Shown: positions 1 through 5,774, numbered from the stretch's first letter. The stretch is 5,774 bases of DNA from an uncultured Bacteroidota bacterium (GCA_903865465.1 CAIPJU010000986.1:1-5774), one strand, 5' to 3'. Numbers and translations are program-made. The notes: a model not told the origin generated them from the letters alone.

Positions 1-1002
1 AGGGATATTATTCCATCCATCAGCTACAAGACATGGTTTGAGCCCATTGTTCCTCTTAAAATCGAGAACAATGTTCTTACGATCCAGGTACCAAGCCCAT
101 TCTTTTATGAGTATCTCGAAGAGCAGTATATTGATATCCTGAGGAAGACACTCAGACGTGAAATCGGCGCTGACGCCAAGCTTGAATACAACGTCGTTAT
201 GGAGAATACAAGATATTCCGATGGCAAGCCCTATACTGTTAAATACCCTTCCAGAAATAAAACTGACCTGAATAACAGACCGGTACAGGTCCCATTCGAG
301 GCTACTCAACCCTCTATTAAGAACCCATTTGTAATCCCGGGTATTAAAAAAATTCATTTCGACCCGAAACTGAATCCCGATTACAATTTTAGTAATTATG
401 TAGAGGGTGAATGTAACAGGCTTGCCCGCTCAGCCGGGATGGCAGTTGGAAACGACCCCGGAGGAACAGCTTTCAATCCTCTTATGATCTATGGCGACTC
501 AGGTCTGGGTAAAACTCACCTTGCACAGGCAATAGGGATACTCGTAAAAGAGAAGCATCCCGACAAAACAGTTCTGTATGTTAATGCGAATAAGTTTCAG
601 ACTCAGTTTGTTGAGTCGGTAAGAAACAATAACAAGAATGACTTTCTTCATTTTTACCAGATGATTGACGTTCTCATACTCGATGATGTTCATGAATTTG
701 CCGGAAAAGAGAAAACTCAGGATACCTTCTTCCATATCTTCAACCATCTTCACCAATCGGGAAAACAGCTAATTCTAACCTGCGACAGGCCTCCTGTTGA
801 ACTGCAGGGAATGGAACAAAGGCTTCTCTCGAGATTTAAATGGGGTCTACAGGCCGATCTTCAGAGACCTGATTACGAAACAAGGCTGGCTATTCTTAAG
901 AAGAAGGCATATAACGATGGAATTGAATTACCTGATGAAATTGTCGAATACCTCGCAGCCAATATCACCAATAATATCAGAGAGAGCTCGAGGCCGTGCT
1001 GA
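1..1002 (+). CDS. dnaA: Chromosomal replication initiator DnaA, domains I-III (5' partial, ends at a frameshift)
   Basis: DnaA is the ATP-dependent cytoplasmic initiator that binds and melts oriC. The frame is open from base 1, so the gene starts upstream; by comparison with Bacteroidota DnaA as I remember it, about 17-20 residues are missing. Visible residues 1-66 match domain I (YKTWFEPIVPLKIENN, then PFFYEYLEEQY). A polar linker follows to about residue 105. The AAA+ domain III comes next, with the NPDYNFSNYVEG entry, Walker A GDSGLGKTH at bases 493-519, Walker B LILDDVHEF at 673-699, the arginine-finger region LLSRFKWGL and the sensor-2 region NNIRE. The usual continuation after NIRE is LEGAL/LEAVL-like, but here the frame turns to SSRPC and stops at TGA 1000-1002. 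The missing C-terminus lies in another frame at 996-1385. The ATG at 199 is internal, not the true start. Family assignment is certain; whether the break is real is not. Confidence 0.95.
   Translation, partial: RDIIPSISYKTWFEPIVPLKIENNVLTIQVPSPFFYEYLEEQYIDILRKTLRREIGADAKLEYNVVMENTRYSDGKPYTVKYPSRNKTDLNNRPVQVPFEATQPSIKNPFVIPGIKKIHFDPKLNPDYNFSNYVEGECNRLARSAGMAVGNDPGGTAFNPLMIYGDSGLGKTHLAQAIGILVKEKHPDKTVLYVNANKFQTQFVESVRNNNKNDFLHFYQMIDVLILDDVHEFAGKEKTQDTFFHIFNHLHQSGKQLILTCDRPPVELQGMEQRLLSRFKWGLQADLQRPDYETRLAILKKKAYNDGIELPDEIVEYLAANITNNIRESSRPC
979..986 (+). other. dnaA: Frameshift site: (AG)4 repeat within dnaA
   Basis: The bases read AGAGAGAG followed by CTCGAGG. Three AG units would encode R-E-L-E-A-V-L, the conserved DnaA lid sequence. 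Four units give R-E-S-S-R-P-C-stop. A single 2-base gain therefore explains the whole break. The tract is short for slip-strand phase variation, and no canonical X-XXY-YYZ slippery heptamer is present, so a programmed frameshift is not supported. Confidence 0.85.
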
Positions 1003-1385
1003 TTTCTCTCTATGCGCAGTCGACTCTCAACAGGAAAGAGATTACTCTTGACCTTGCAAGGCAGATGGTCGAAAAGCTCGTAAGCACTGACCGACGTGAA
1101 ATTACAATTGAATATATTCAGAAAATTGTTTGCGAATATTATAAGATCCCGGTTGATCTCATGCAGGGAAAAACCCGGAAGAGAGAGATTGTTCAGGCCA
1201 GGCAGGTATCAATGTATTTCTCGAAGAGCCTGACCAAATCTTCACTTGCCAGTATAGGTTCTCATATTGGCGGGAAGGACCACGCGACTGTTCTGCATGC
1301 CTGTAAAACGGTTAATAATCTGATGGATACAGATAAACATTTCAGAAACCAGATAACTGAAATAGAGAAAAAGCTGAAGGTCTGA
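996..1385 (+). CDS. dnaA: DnaA C-terminal part: end of AAA+ lid and DNA-binding domain IV (frameshifted from the upstream part)
   Basis: This frame continues DnaA exactly where the upstream frame is lost. Removing two bases from the AG repeat at 979-986 gives NIRELEAVLISLYAQS without a gap. The segment holds the end of the lid (LNRKEITLDLARQMVEKLV) and, from about base 1095, domain IV: REITIEYIQKIVCEYYKI, then the helix-turn-helix region KREIVQARQVSMYFSKSLT. The DnaA signature is GGKDHATVLHA at 1269-1301 (usually GGRDHTTVLHA). It ends with a basic tail and TGA at 1383-1385, a normal DnaA C-terminus. With the frame repaired the visible protein is 460 residues, close to full family length once the missing start is added. 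The only in-frame start near the junction is GTG 996-998, overlapping the upstream TGA as GTGCTGA, so separate translation by reinitiation is conceivable but unproven. A sequencing error in one intact dnaA is more likely. Confidence 0.92.
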   Translation: MLISLYAQSTLNRKEITLDLARQMVEKLVSTDRREITIEYIQKIVCEYYKIPVDLMQGKTRKREIVQARQVSMYFSKSLTKSSLASIGSHIGGKDHATVLHACKTVNNLMDTDKHFRNQITEIEKKLKV

Positions 1386-1447
1386 AGAGAGTTTTCAATT
1401 CGACAAACAGCTGCTATTTCAAAGCTGACAGGCAAATTACCTGATAT

Positions 1448-1491
1448 ATCCCTGCATAAAGTCCATATCGGCCCTTGTGCAGGGATTTTTT
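1448..1491 (+). terminator. Rho-independent terminator of dnaA
   Basis: A perfect 9-bp inverted repeat (ATCCCTGCA at 1448-1456, TGCAGGGAT at 1478-1486) extends inward by one G-U and two A-U pairs, around a loop of about 15 nt. It runs directly into T6 at 1486-1491. It lies 62 bases after the dnaA stop and 4 bases before the end of the convergent gene. On the opposite strand no T-run follows the stem, so it is mainly a plus-strand terminator, although its hairpin may also protect the 3' end of the convergent transcript. Confidence 0.85.
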
Positions 1492-1495
1492 CAGC

Positions 1496-4300
1496 TTAGT
1501 GTTTATCCCTGTTATTGCGGTTCTCAAGATCCTTTACGCATCTGAATCCTACAGTTGAGCTTCTGTCATATCCCTGTGAGACCATAAGCATCATTTGTGT
1601 TTTGTCGAGCTCCTGAGGGCCTCCCTGTATGTACCACCAGCTTGATTCAGGCTTATAGTAACTTCCTCCCCTGATGACGGCAAAATAATATGTTCCATCA
1701 AAATAGAGATCCGCTGTCATTTGCCAGACATTTCCAACCATATCAGCTGCTCCGCTAGGGCTGAGACCTTTTAAAAATGCATCGACCGGTGTTGGCCTTC
1801 CAAAAGAGTTGTTGCATAAAGTACCATGAAATTCATCTCCCCAGGGCCAGAGTCGTTTCACAGGTCCCTGCGCCGCCAGCTGCCATTCTGCCTGCGTCGG
1901 AAGCCTTTTCCCCGACCACCTGGCATAGGCCGACATATCTTCATAACTAACAAAGACGACCGGATATTTATCCTGGCCCTGCTTAAAAATACCGGATTGC
2001 CAATTTCTTAAATATCGTGTTGTATCAGCAGGTTTGTAACCTGAGGTCGTTACAAACTCATAATATTCGGCATTTGTAACCGGGTATTTATCAATAAGGA
2101 AACTATCTATTTTAACACTTGTCCCGTTAATATCAGGATAGGGTATGAAATCATCTGCAGGTTTGAGATCAATTGTCAATTGTGAACCGGGAACAAGTAC
2201 CATCTCCCCTCTTACATCGTCGGTAAAAGGTGATTTTTGCCGTTTGCTGATGAGCCAGGGCCTACCCCCTTTGATCATTACGATGCTCTCATCCTTAAGT
2301 TTTCCGTTCTCACTTAACTGAAGTACCATTTTACCTTCATAAAATCCAAACAGATCTTTTAGCCGTAAGAGAGTGTCATTCTTTATATTTAATTCTTTGG
2401 AAAGAGTATTATATGAGGGATCCCCCTTCCATACAGTGAGCTTTCCGCTTCCTGAAAGATTAACTTTAATAGAATCTCCTTTTATTACCGGTTTAATAAG
2501 TTCAGGAAGTTCAGCGATACAATCAACTGATCCTTCCCTTCGGGTTCCTGAAAAAGTCTTATCCCACCCTTCAGTCTGTACCTTAACATAAGCTGATCCG
2601 TTTATGATTTCGGGCAAAAGGCTTTCATGGCGCCAGAGAGAGACATAATGTTTCCCTATTGGAGCATCAACTCTGAATAGCCTCCCGTTGATACCTTCCG
2701 GCTTCATATTAAGAATTGTGAATACAGTTTTGGAACCTGATTTCCACCTGTTCACATAAACACTGTCAAACCTGGTTTCAATCAGTGGAGTCCAGTCCAA
2801 ATCAAGGAAAGCATCATTATTCTGCCTGAGTATGAAGGTAGTATGTGAAAGGAAATCGAGATCAGATCGGTACTGGTCATCCCTTCCTCCCGGATGGAAC
2901 ATATTGAGTTCAGTTCCATACCCGTTAAAGAATGAGATGGCAATCTCACGATGAATAATATCCTCTCCCACATCACAAACCCTGAATATTGAAAAATCCG
3001 GTTTAATCAACTTGTTAAGATTAAGCTGGGGACTGAGATAAATTGCATTATGAACCCTGCCTGAGATAATACCCGGCATATCCCTGGTAACAGCCATTCC
3101 TTCGGAGTACATAATAACGCCCTTTCTTACACTATCAGCTGCTGACTGCAAATCCCTGCTTGAACTGCCTTTGGTATCAAGGACAACACCATCTGCTTCT
3201 GTTTCGGAAATAAGAGCAGACATTCCCTTCATGTGATTTTCTTCCCTGGTGCTATTATCCCAGGGATTATAGGCAATAAAGAATCTGGAACCTGACTGAT
3301 GTGTCAGGCGGACAAAGTTCCTGAGTTGTCCTGTCCCACCCGGAAGATCACGGTAGAGATCCCATTGGTTCCTTTCATCCAGGCCAAGCCGGGGCCAAGT
3401 GGGCCAGACTCCATAGACATCGACCTTTCCGAAAAGTTCATTGCCTTTTTTCAGAACATCGCTGAAAGTATATTTACCTGTAAACCTGTCGAAGAACTCC
3501 CTGTCCCAGGCCATCTGAAGAATAATCAGATAACTTTCTTTTATCCAGGCAAGATCTTCCCTTTTGAAAAGTGAGTTGTCAAAATCCTTTAGATCATAAA
3601 GATAATGGTCCCTGAAGATAGTCCTGAGTCCATTCTGCCATTCGCCCCTGAAGATGCCTGTATAGATGGTATACACGACCTTAGCCTGAGGCGGCAGCCT
3701 GGTCTCATATCTGCCTTTTATAGCTCCGGTATTTCCGGTACGCCTCGCCAGAGCGCATACTGAAATATCTTTCGAAGCAGCAAATGAATTATATCCGAGT
3801 TCCCAGGCATTATCGGGAAGAATTACCCTTACCGGAGCCACTCCGGGCCGGAATAAATATGCTCGTGCCAGATCCCATGGCCCCTTCCCCGTGATATATA
3901 CAGAATGATCATCTATTCCGAAGGGCATGACATTACTCACAGAAACCGTATCGTTGCCCCTGTTCTCAAATGTAATCTCAGCCGAATTTTCTGAGGAGGG
4001 AGAAGCCTGTTTCAGGTAAGTAACATTAACATTGCCGCTAAATATCTGTAAATGCTGATCGCCTGTTTTTGAAGCGCCTGCTTCCCCTGAATTATATAGT
4101 TTATCATCAAGAAGGAATGAATAAAGAGGCCTCTCTGACGGAAAAGTAATCTGGCTGCTGTCGGACAATTTCAGTGATGTAACGGTAAGTCCTTTTTTTT
4201 CAGTAAGTCCAATATTGCTAATACTCTGTGAATGTAGTGAATATGAACATCCCAGGAGTGACAGGCAAAGCAATATATTTTGTTTCAGGCGATTTCTCAT
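1496..4300 (-). CDS. Exported glycoside-hydrolase-like protein with C-terminal FGE/SUMF1-like domain
   Basis: This 934-residue protein begins with a signal sequence (MRNRLKQ, then a hydrophobic stretch). Cleavage could be by signal peptidase I near SLHSQS, or at the lipobox-like LLGC (Cys18); no acidic lipoprotein-export signal follows that Cys. Residues ~28-235 look beta-rich, like the N-terminal sandwich of many glycoside hydrolases. Residues ~250-500 resemble a TIM barrel: VDVYGVWPTWPRLGLDER (293-310), FFIAYNPWDNST (340-351), ADGVVLDT (369-376), IMYSEG (396-401). D375 and E400 are candidate catalytic residues by inference only. Two small beta-rich regions (~510-690) precede an FGE-sulfatase (SUMF1/PvdO-like) domain at ~698-922, with DKYPVTNAEYYEFV, KRLPTQAEWQLAA, GNVWQMT, RGGSYY and VGFRC. 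The active-site cysteine pair expected after RGGSY is absent (KPESSW instead), so formylglycine formation is unlikely; a binding or structural role is possible. Start ATG 4298-4300 is favoured because the signal peptide follows it. Substrate unknown. The FGE-like call is secure, the GH call moderate. Confidence 0.85.
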   Translation of the reverse strand: MRNRLKQNILLCLSLLGCSYSLHSQSISNIGLTEKKGLTVTSLKLSDSSQITFPSERPLYSFLLDDKLYNSGEAGASKTGDQHLQIFSGNVNVTYLKQASPSSENSAEITFENRGNDTVSVSNVMPFGIDDHSVYITGKGPWDLARAYLFRPGVAPVRVILPDNAWELGYNSFAASKDISVCALARRTGNTGAIKGRYETRLPPQAKVVYTIYTGIFRGEWQNGLRTIFRDHYLYDLKDFDNSLFKREDLAWIKESYLIILQMAWDREFFDRFTGKYTFSDVLKKGNELFGKVDVYGVWPTWPRLGLDERNQWDLYRDLPGGTGQLRNFVRLTHQSGSRFFIAYNPWDNSTREENHMKGMSALISETEADGVVLDTKGSSSRDLQSAADSVRKGVIMYSEGMAVTRDMPGIISGRVHNAIYLSPQLNLNKLIKPDFSIFRVCDVGEDIIHREIAISFFNGYGTELNMFHPGGRDDQYRSDLDFLSHTTFILRQNNDAFLDLDWTPLIETRFDSVYVNRWKSGSKTVFTILNMKPEGINGRLFRVDAPIGKHYVSLWRHESLLPEIINGSAYVKVQTEGWDKTFSGTRREGSVDCIAELPELIKPVIKGDSIKVNLSGSGKLTVWKGDPSYNTLSKELNIKNDTLLRLKDLFGFYEGKMVLQLSENGKLKDESIVMIKGGRPWLISKRQKSPFTDDVRGEMVLVPGSQLTIDLKPADDFIPYPDINGTSVKIDSFLIDKYPVTNAEYYEFVTTSGYKPADTTRYLRNWQSGIFKQGQDKYPVVFVSYEDMSAYARWSGKRLPTQAEWQLAAQGPVKRLWPWGDEFHGTLCNNSFGRPTPVDAFLKGLSPSGAADMVGNVWQMTADLYFDGTYYFAVIRGGSYYKPESSWWYIQGGPQELDKTQMMLMVSQGYDRSSTVGFRCVKDLENRNNRDKH

Positions 4301-4347
4301 AATGTAAAATATGTTATGTCTTAAAAATGCAAATTATAGCATCGGAT

Positions 4348-4362
4348 CAATTTAATAAATTG
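4348..4362. repeat. Short palindrome, possible operator
   Basis: CAATTT (4348-4353) and AAATTG (4357-4362) form a perfect 6-bp inverted repeat around AAT. It lies just downstream of the candidate promoter of the minus-strand FGE-domain gene, where a repressor could bind. No regulator gene is adjacent, and A/T-rich palindromes of this size arise easily by chance. Confidence 0.25.
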
Positions 4363-4370
4363 TTGCGGAA

Positions 4371-4401
4371 TAAAACTAAACATCAAGGCTTACCTTTACA
4401 A
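4371..4401 (-). promoter_or_regulatory. Candidate Bacteroidota-type promoter for the FGE-domain gene
   Basis: Read on the minus strand, TTG (4401-4399) is followed after 20 nt by TAGTTTTA (4378-4371). This resembles the Bacteroidota -33 TTTG / -7 TAnnTTTG pattern, with the final G replaced by A. It would start transcription near 4364, leaving a leader of about 65 nt before ATG 4300. The region is AT-rich, so chance matches are likely. Confidence 0.3.
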
Positions 4402-4417
4402 TTATCCAAATTTGTTG

Positions 4418-4425
4418 TATTTTTA
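4418..4425 (+). promoter_or_regulatory. Candidate -7 box for the small basic protein gene
   Basis: TATTTTTA matches TAnnTTTG except for the last base. A TTT lies 20 nt upstream, in place of the -33 TTTG. The box is 24 nt before the ATG at 4450, similar to the spacing seen at the other divergent junction. The match is weak in AT-rich DNA. Confidence 0.25.
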
Positions 4426-4449
4426 ACAATAAATTAATGACAGGAAATA

Positions 4450-4653
4450 ATGTTGTCTCCTTCAAGAATTTTAAAGTTTATTTTGATCCTTTTCATATTT
4501 ACAGTGATAAATACCTGTGCCCCGGCCCGCAGGAATCCTGTATATCAGAAGAGGAAAAAGAACTCCTATGTAGATGCCTCGATGCTTGGAAGAAACAGAT
4601 ATTATTTTTCTTCAGGTTACCAGAAAAAGCTTAACAAGCAATTCAGGAAATAA
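4450..4653 (+). CDS. Small, highly basic exported protein or lipoprotein of unknown function
   Basis: This 67-residue product has a positively charged start (SPSRILK), a hydrophobic core (FILILFIFTVI) and then NTCAPARR, so it should enter the Sec pathway. Cys23 could be a lipidated +1 cysteine, but N-T before it is a poor lipobox (Ala, Gly or Ser is usual at -1), so lipidation is uncertain. The remaining ~45 residues hold 13 Lys/Arg and a single acidic residue, with YVDASMLGRNRYYFSS as the most structured-looking part. I do not recognise the family. The signal-peptide organisation, the AGGAA 5 bases before ATG 4450 and the lack of a competing gene make it likely real. An alternative frame from ATG 4437 overlaps it but lacks a coherent signal sequence. 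It is transcribed away from the FGE-domain gene and ends 17 bp from the convergent phnP-like gene. Confidence 0.65.
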   Translation: MLSPSRILKFILILFIFTVINTCAPARRNPVYQKRKKNSYVDASMLGRNRYYFSSGYQKKLNKQFRK

Positions 4654-4670
4654 AATCGATTGTTTACAAA

Positions 4671-5435
4671 TCATTCACAGTCAAAGCTTAATCCATCCCA
4701 TGCCAGGGCAATTCCGGGTGGCAATTCGTGTGTAACATCCTCATGCAGACCCATCTGGTGGCTTATATGAGTAATGTAGGCCTTTTTTGGAGAGATTTCC
4801 CTTATGAGGTCGATAGCTTCGCGTAGACTAAAATGGGATATGTGTTTTTCTTTCCTGAGAGCGTTAATTACAAAATACTTGACGCCATAAAGTTTTTCCT
4901 TGCTCTCCTCCGGGATATAATTAGCATCGGTTATATAGGCAAAATTTCCTATCCTGAAACCGTAAACAGGGAGACGGTAATGAAAAACCCTTATTGGGAT
5001 CAGATTTACCCCTTTTACATTGAAATTATGCTCCGGGATATTATTCAAACGCATTTTGGGAATACCCGGATACTGAAATTCGGAAAACACATATGAGTAT
5101 TCCTTCCTGATTGCTTTCTGAACCCTTTCCTCCGAATAAATATCTATTGCATCCTGGCTCTTATAATTGAAAGCCCTTACATCATCCATTCCGGCAATAT
5201 GATCTTTATGCTCATGGGTAAGTATTATCGAATCGAGCTTTGTAACATGTTCCCGAAGCATCTGCTGGCGAAAATCGGGACCTGCATCAATAACCAGATT
5301 CTTCCCATCCTTTTCAATAAGGAGTGAAGTCCTGAGCCGCTTGTCATGCTCATCATGCGAAAGGCATATATTACATTCACAAGCTATTACGGGTACTCCT
5401 TGTGATGTTCCTGTTCCGAGAAAAGTAATTTTCAC
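4671..5435 (-). CDS. PhnP-family MBL-fold phosphodiesterase
   Basis: This 254-residue cytoplasmic metallo-beta-lactamase-fold hydrolase closely resembles E. coli PhnP, which opens phosphoribosyl 1,2-cyclic phosphate in the C-P lyase pathway. The N-terminus is FLGTGTSQGVP, followed by C19, C21 and C24 (CECNIC), matching PhnP's structural zinc cysteines. The metal-binding motif THEHKDH (H74, H76, D78, H79) follows. Further counterparts are H152 (FHY), D170 (ITDAN), H201 (HISHFSL, equivalent of the PhnP catalytic His), and H223 and H226 in ITHISHQ. The end, LPPGIALAWDGLSF, also aligns with PhnP. All expected ligands are present, so it should be active. No other phn gene is visible, so its substrate may be another cyclic phosphodiester, and the symbol is withheld. 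Start is GTG 5435-5433: an in-frame TAA sits one codon before it and the conserved strand begins at residue 2. Confidence 0.9.
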   Translation of the reverse strand: MKITFLGTGTSQGVPVIACECNICLSHDEHDKRLRTSLLIEKDGKNLVIDAGPDFRQQMLREHVTKLDSIILTHEHKDHIAGMDDVRAFNYKSQDAIDIYSEERVQKAIRKEYSYVFSEFQYPGIPKMRLNNIPEHNFNVKGVNLIPIRVFHYRLPVYGFRIGNFAYITDANYIPEESKEKLYGVKYFVINALRKEKHISHFSLREAIDLIREISPKKAYITHISHQMGLHEDVTHELPPGIALAWDGLSFDCE

Positions 5436-5453
5436 AATTTAGAATTTACCTGA

Positions 5454-5484
5454 CAAACCTATATTAAAATTCAATAATAGGCAA
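5454..5484 (-). promoter_or_regulatory. Bacteroidota-type promoter for the phnP-like gene
   Basis: On the minus strand TTG (5484-5482) is followed after 20 nt by TAGGTTTG (5461-5454), a perfect TAnnTTTG -7 box with standard spacing to the -33 element. Only 18 nt separate the box from the GTG start, so the leader would be about 10-13 nt, with no room for a long Shine-Dalgarno region. This is the best promoter in the window. Confidence 0.55.
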
Positions 5485-5529
5485 CAGGAAATCAAATTTT
5501 TAAGGGAAAGCCTCTGAAGCTTAATTTGC

Positions 5530-5537
5530 TATATTTG
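5530..5537 (+). promoter_or_regulatory. -7 box (TATATTTG) for the RsmI-like methyltransferase gene
   Basis: TATATTTG is a perfect TAnnTTTG match ending 19 nt before the GTG start. No TTG is found at the expected -33 position. The placement mirrors the promoter of the divergent phnP-like gene, which supports it despite the missing upstream element. Confidence 0.45.
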
Positions 5538-5556
5538 AAAAACCAATAATTAAAAT

Positions 5557-5774
5557 GTGAAAGGCAGGATCTATCTCATACCTGTGACTCTCGGAGGTGA
5601 TGACTTCCTTAAAGTTATCCCCGAAAAAGTATTAAGCCTGACAAGGGAGCTAAGGTATTTTGTTGTTGAAGATATCAGAAGTGCCAGAAGGTACCTGAGG
5701 ATGATTGACAAAAATTTCCCTATTGATGATACAGTGTTCATGGAATTGAATGAACATACAGGTGAAAATGATAT
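5557..5774 (+). CDS. RsmI-like SAM-dependent methyltransferase, tetrapyrrole-methylase fold (3' partial)
   Basis: Seventy-two residues are visible before the window ends. They read (V/M)KGRIYLIPVTLGGDDF, then LRYFVVEDIRSARRYLRMI and VFMELNEHT. This matches the N-terminus of the RsmI-related methyltransferase paralog common in Bacteroidota. The opening strand and glycine turn (IPVTLG) stand where RsmI has a TPIGNLGD-like motif, and VEDIRSARRYL matches the VEDTR region. RsmI 2'-O-methylates C1402 of 16S rRNA; whether this paralog does the same is not known to me, and its different first motif argues for caution. Start is GTG 5557-5559: TAA lies in frame at 5551-5553 and the overlapping ATG 5555-5557 is followed by TGA, so no other start is available nearby. 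It diverges from the phnP-like gene across 121 bp. Confidence 0.78.
   Translation, partial: MKGRIYLIPVTLGGDDFLKVIPEKVLSLTRELRYFVVEDIRSARRYLRMIDKNFPIDDTVFMELNEHTGEND

Noticed and set aside
979..990. Programmed -1 frameshift in dnaA
   Set aside because: A -1 shift would restore the frame with one extra Glu, but there is no canonical slippery heptamer, and a 2-base repeat expansion explains the sequence better.
1395..1446. Small hairpins CAGCT/AGCTG and CAGG/CCTG after dnaA
   Set aside because: Arms are only 4-5 bp with long loops and no T-run; the strong terminator lies just downstream.
1496..2203. Possible diversity-generating retroelement target, because FGE/C-type-lectin-like domains often carry variable regions
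   Set aside because: No reverse transcriptase, template repeat or second copy of the 3' end of the gene is in the window.
4402..4410. TTATCCAAA, an 8/9 match to a DnaA box, in a window that contains dnaA
   Set aside because: It is isolated; other matches (such as 7/9 TTATCCAGG near 3548) lie inside genes, with no cluster or AT-rich unwinding element, so no oriC is supported.
4437..4634. Alternative 65-residue reading frame overlapping the small basic protein
   Set aside because: It lacks a coherent signal sequence or recognisable motif, whereas the +1-shifted frame from 4450 has a basic start, hydrophobic core and Cys.
4654..4670. Possible bidirectional terminator between the convergent small gene and the phnP-like gene
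   Set aside because: Only GATT/AATC with interrupted pairing is present (4657-4671), with no T-run on either side.
4833..5096. 87-residue plus-strand reading frame
   Set aside because: It is antisense to the conserved core of the phnP-like gene and has no recognisable features of its own.

Overview
The window looks like chromosomal DNA of a Bacteroidota bacterium, probably from the order Bacteroidales. Three things point there. The DnaA fragment has a Bacteroidota-like domain I and P-loop region. Ribosome-binding sites are weak or absent, and TAnnTTTG-type -7 promoter boxes sit just upstream of genes. The right edge carries the RsmI-like methyltransferase paralog typical of this phylum. Genus cannot be resolved. 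No oriC, CRISPR array, tRNA, rRNA, phage gene or insertion sequence was seen.

Layout, left to right. Bases 1-1385 (+) hold dnaA, the replication initiator. Its first ~17-20 codons lie off the window, and the frame is broken by an apparent 2-base (AG) expansion at 979-986. Domains I-III read 1-1002; the rest of the lid and the DNA-binding domain IV read 996-1385. A strong intrinsic terminator (1448-1491) closes dnaA. Bases 4300-1496 (-) encode a 934-residue exported protein: a beta-rich N-terminal region, a TIM-barrel glycoside-hydrolase-like centre and a C-terminal formylglycine-generating-enzyme-like (FGE/SUMF1) domain without the two catalytic cysteines. Bases 4450-4653 (+) encode a 67-residue, very basic small exported protein or lipoprotein. 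Bases 5435-4671 (-) encode a PhnP-family metallo-beta-lactamase-fold phosphodiesterase with a full set of metal ligands. Bases 5557-5774 (+) are the start of an RsmI-like SAM-dependent methyltransferase that runs off the right edge.

The genes do not form an operon; strands alternate +, -, +, -, +. The two convergent junctions (dnaA/FGE gene; small protein/phnP) are tight, and the second is only 17 bp. The two divergent junctions (4301-4449 and 5436-5556) hold the candidate promoters. The best is a TTG-20-TAGGTTTG promoter for the phnP-like gene, facing a TATATTTG box for the methyltransferase. Both of these genes start with GTG immediately downstream of an in-frame TAA. There is no gene-free stretch longer than 300 bases; the three larger gaps are about 110, 149 and 121 bp.

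The most interesting items are the GH-like/FGE-like fusion with a cysteine-less FGE core, and the frameshift in dnaA. The frameshift is most simply a sequencing or assembly error, but it leaves an overlapping GTGCTGA stop/start. No convincing multi-gene novel system is present.
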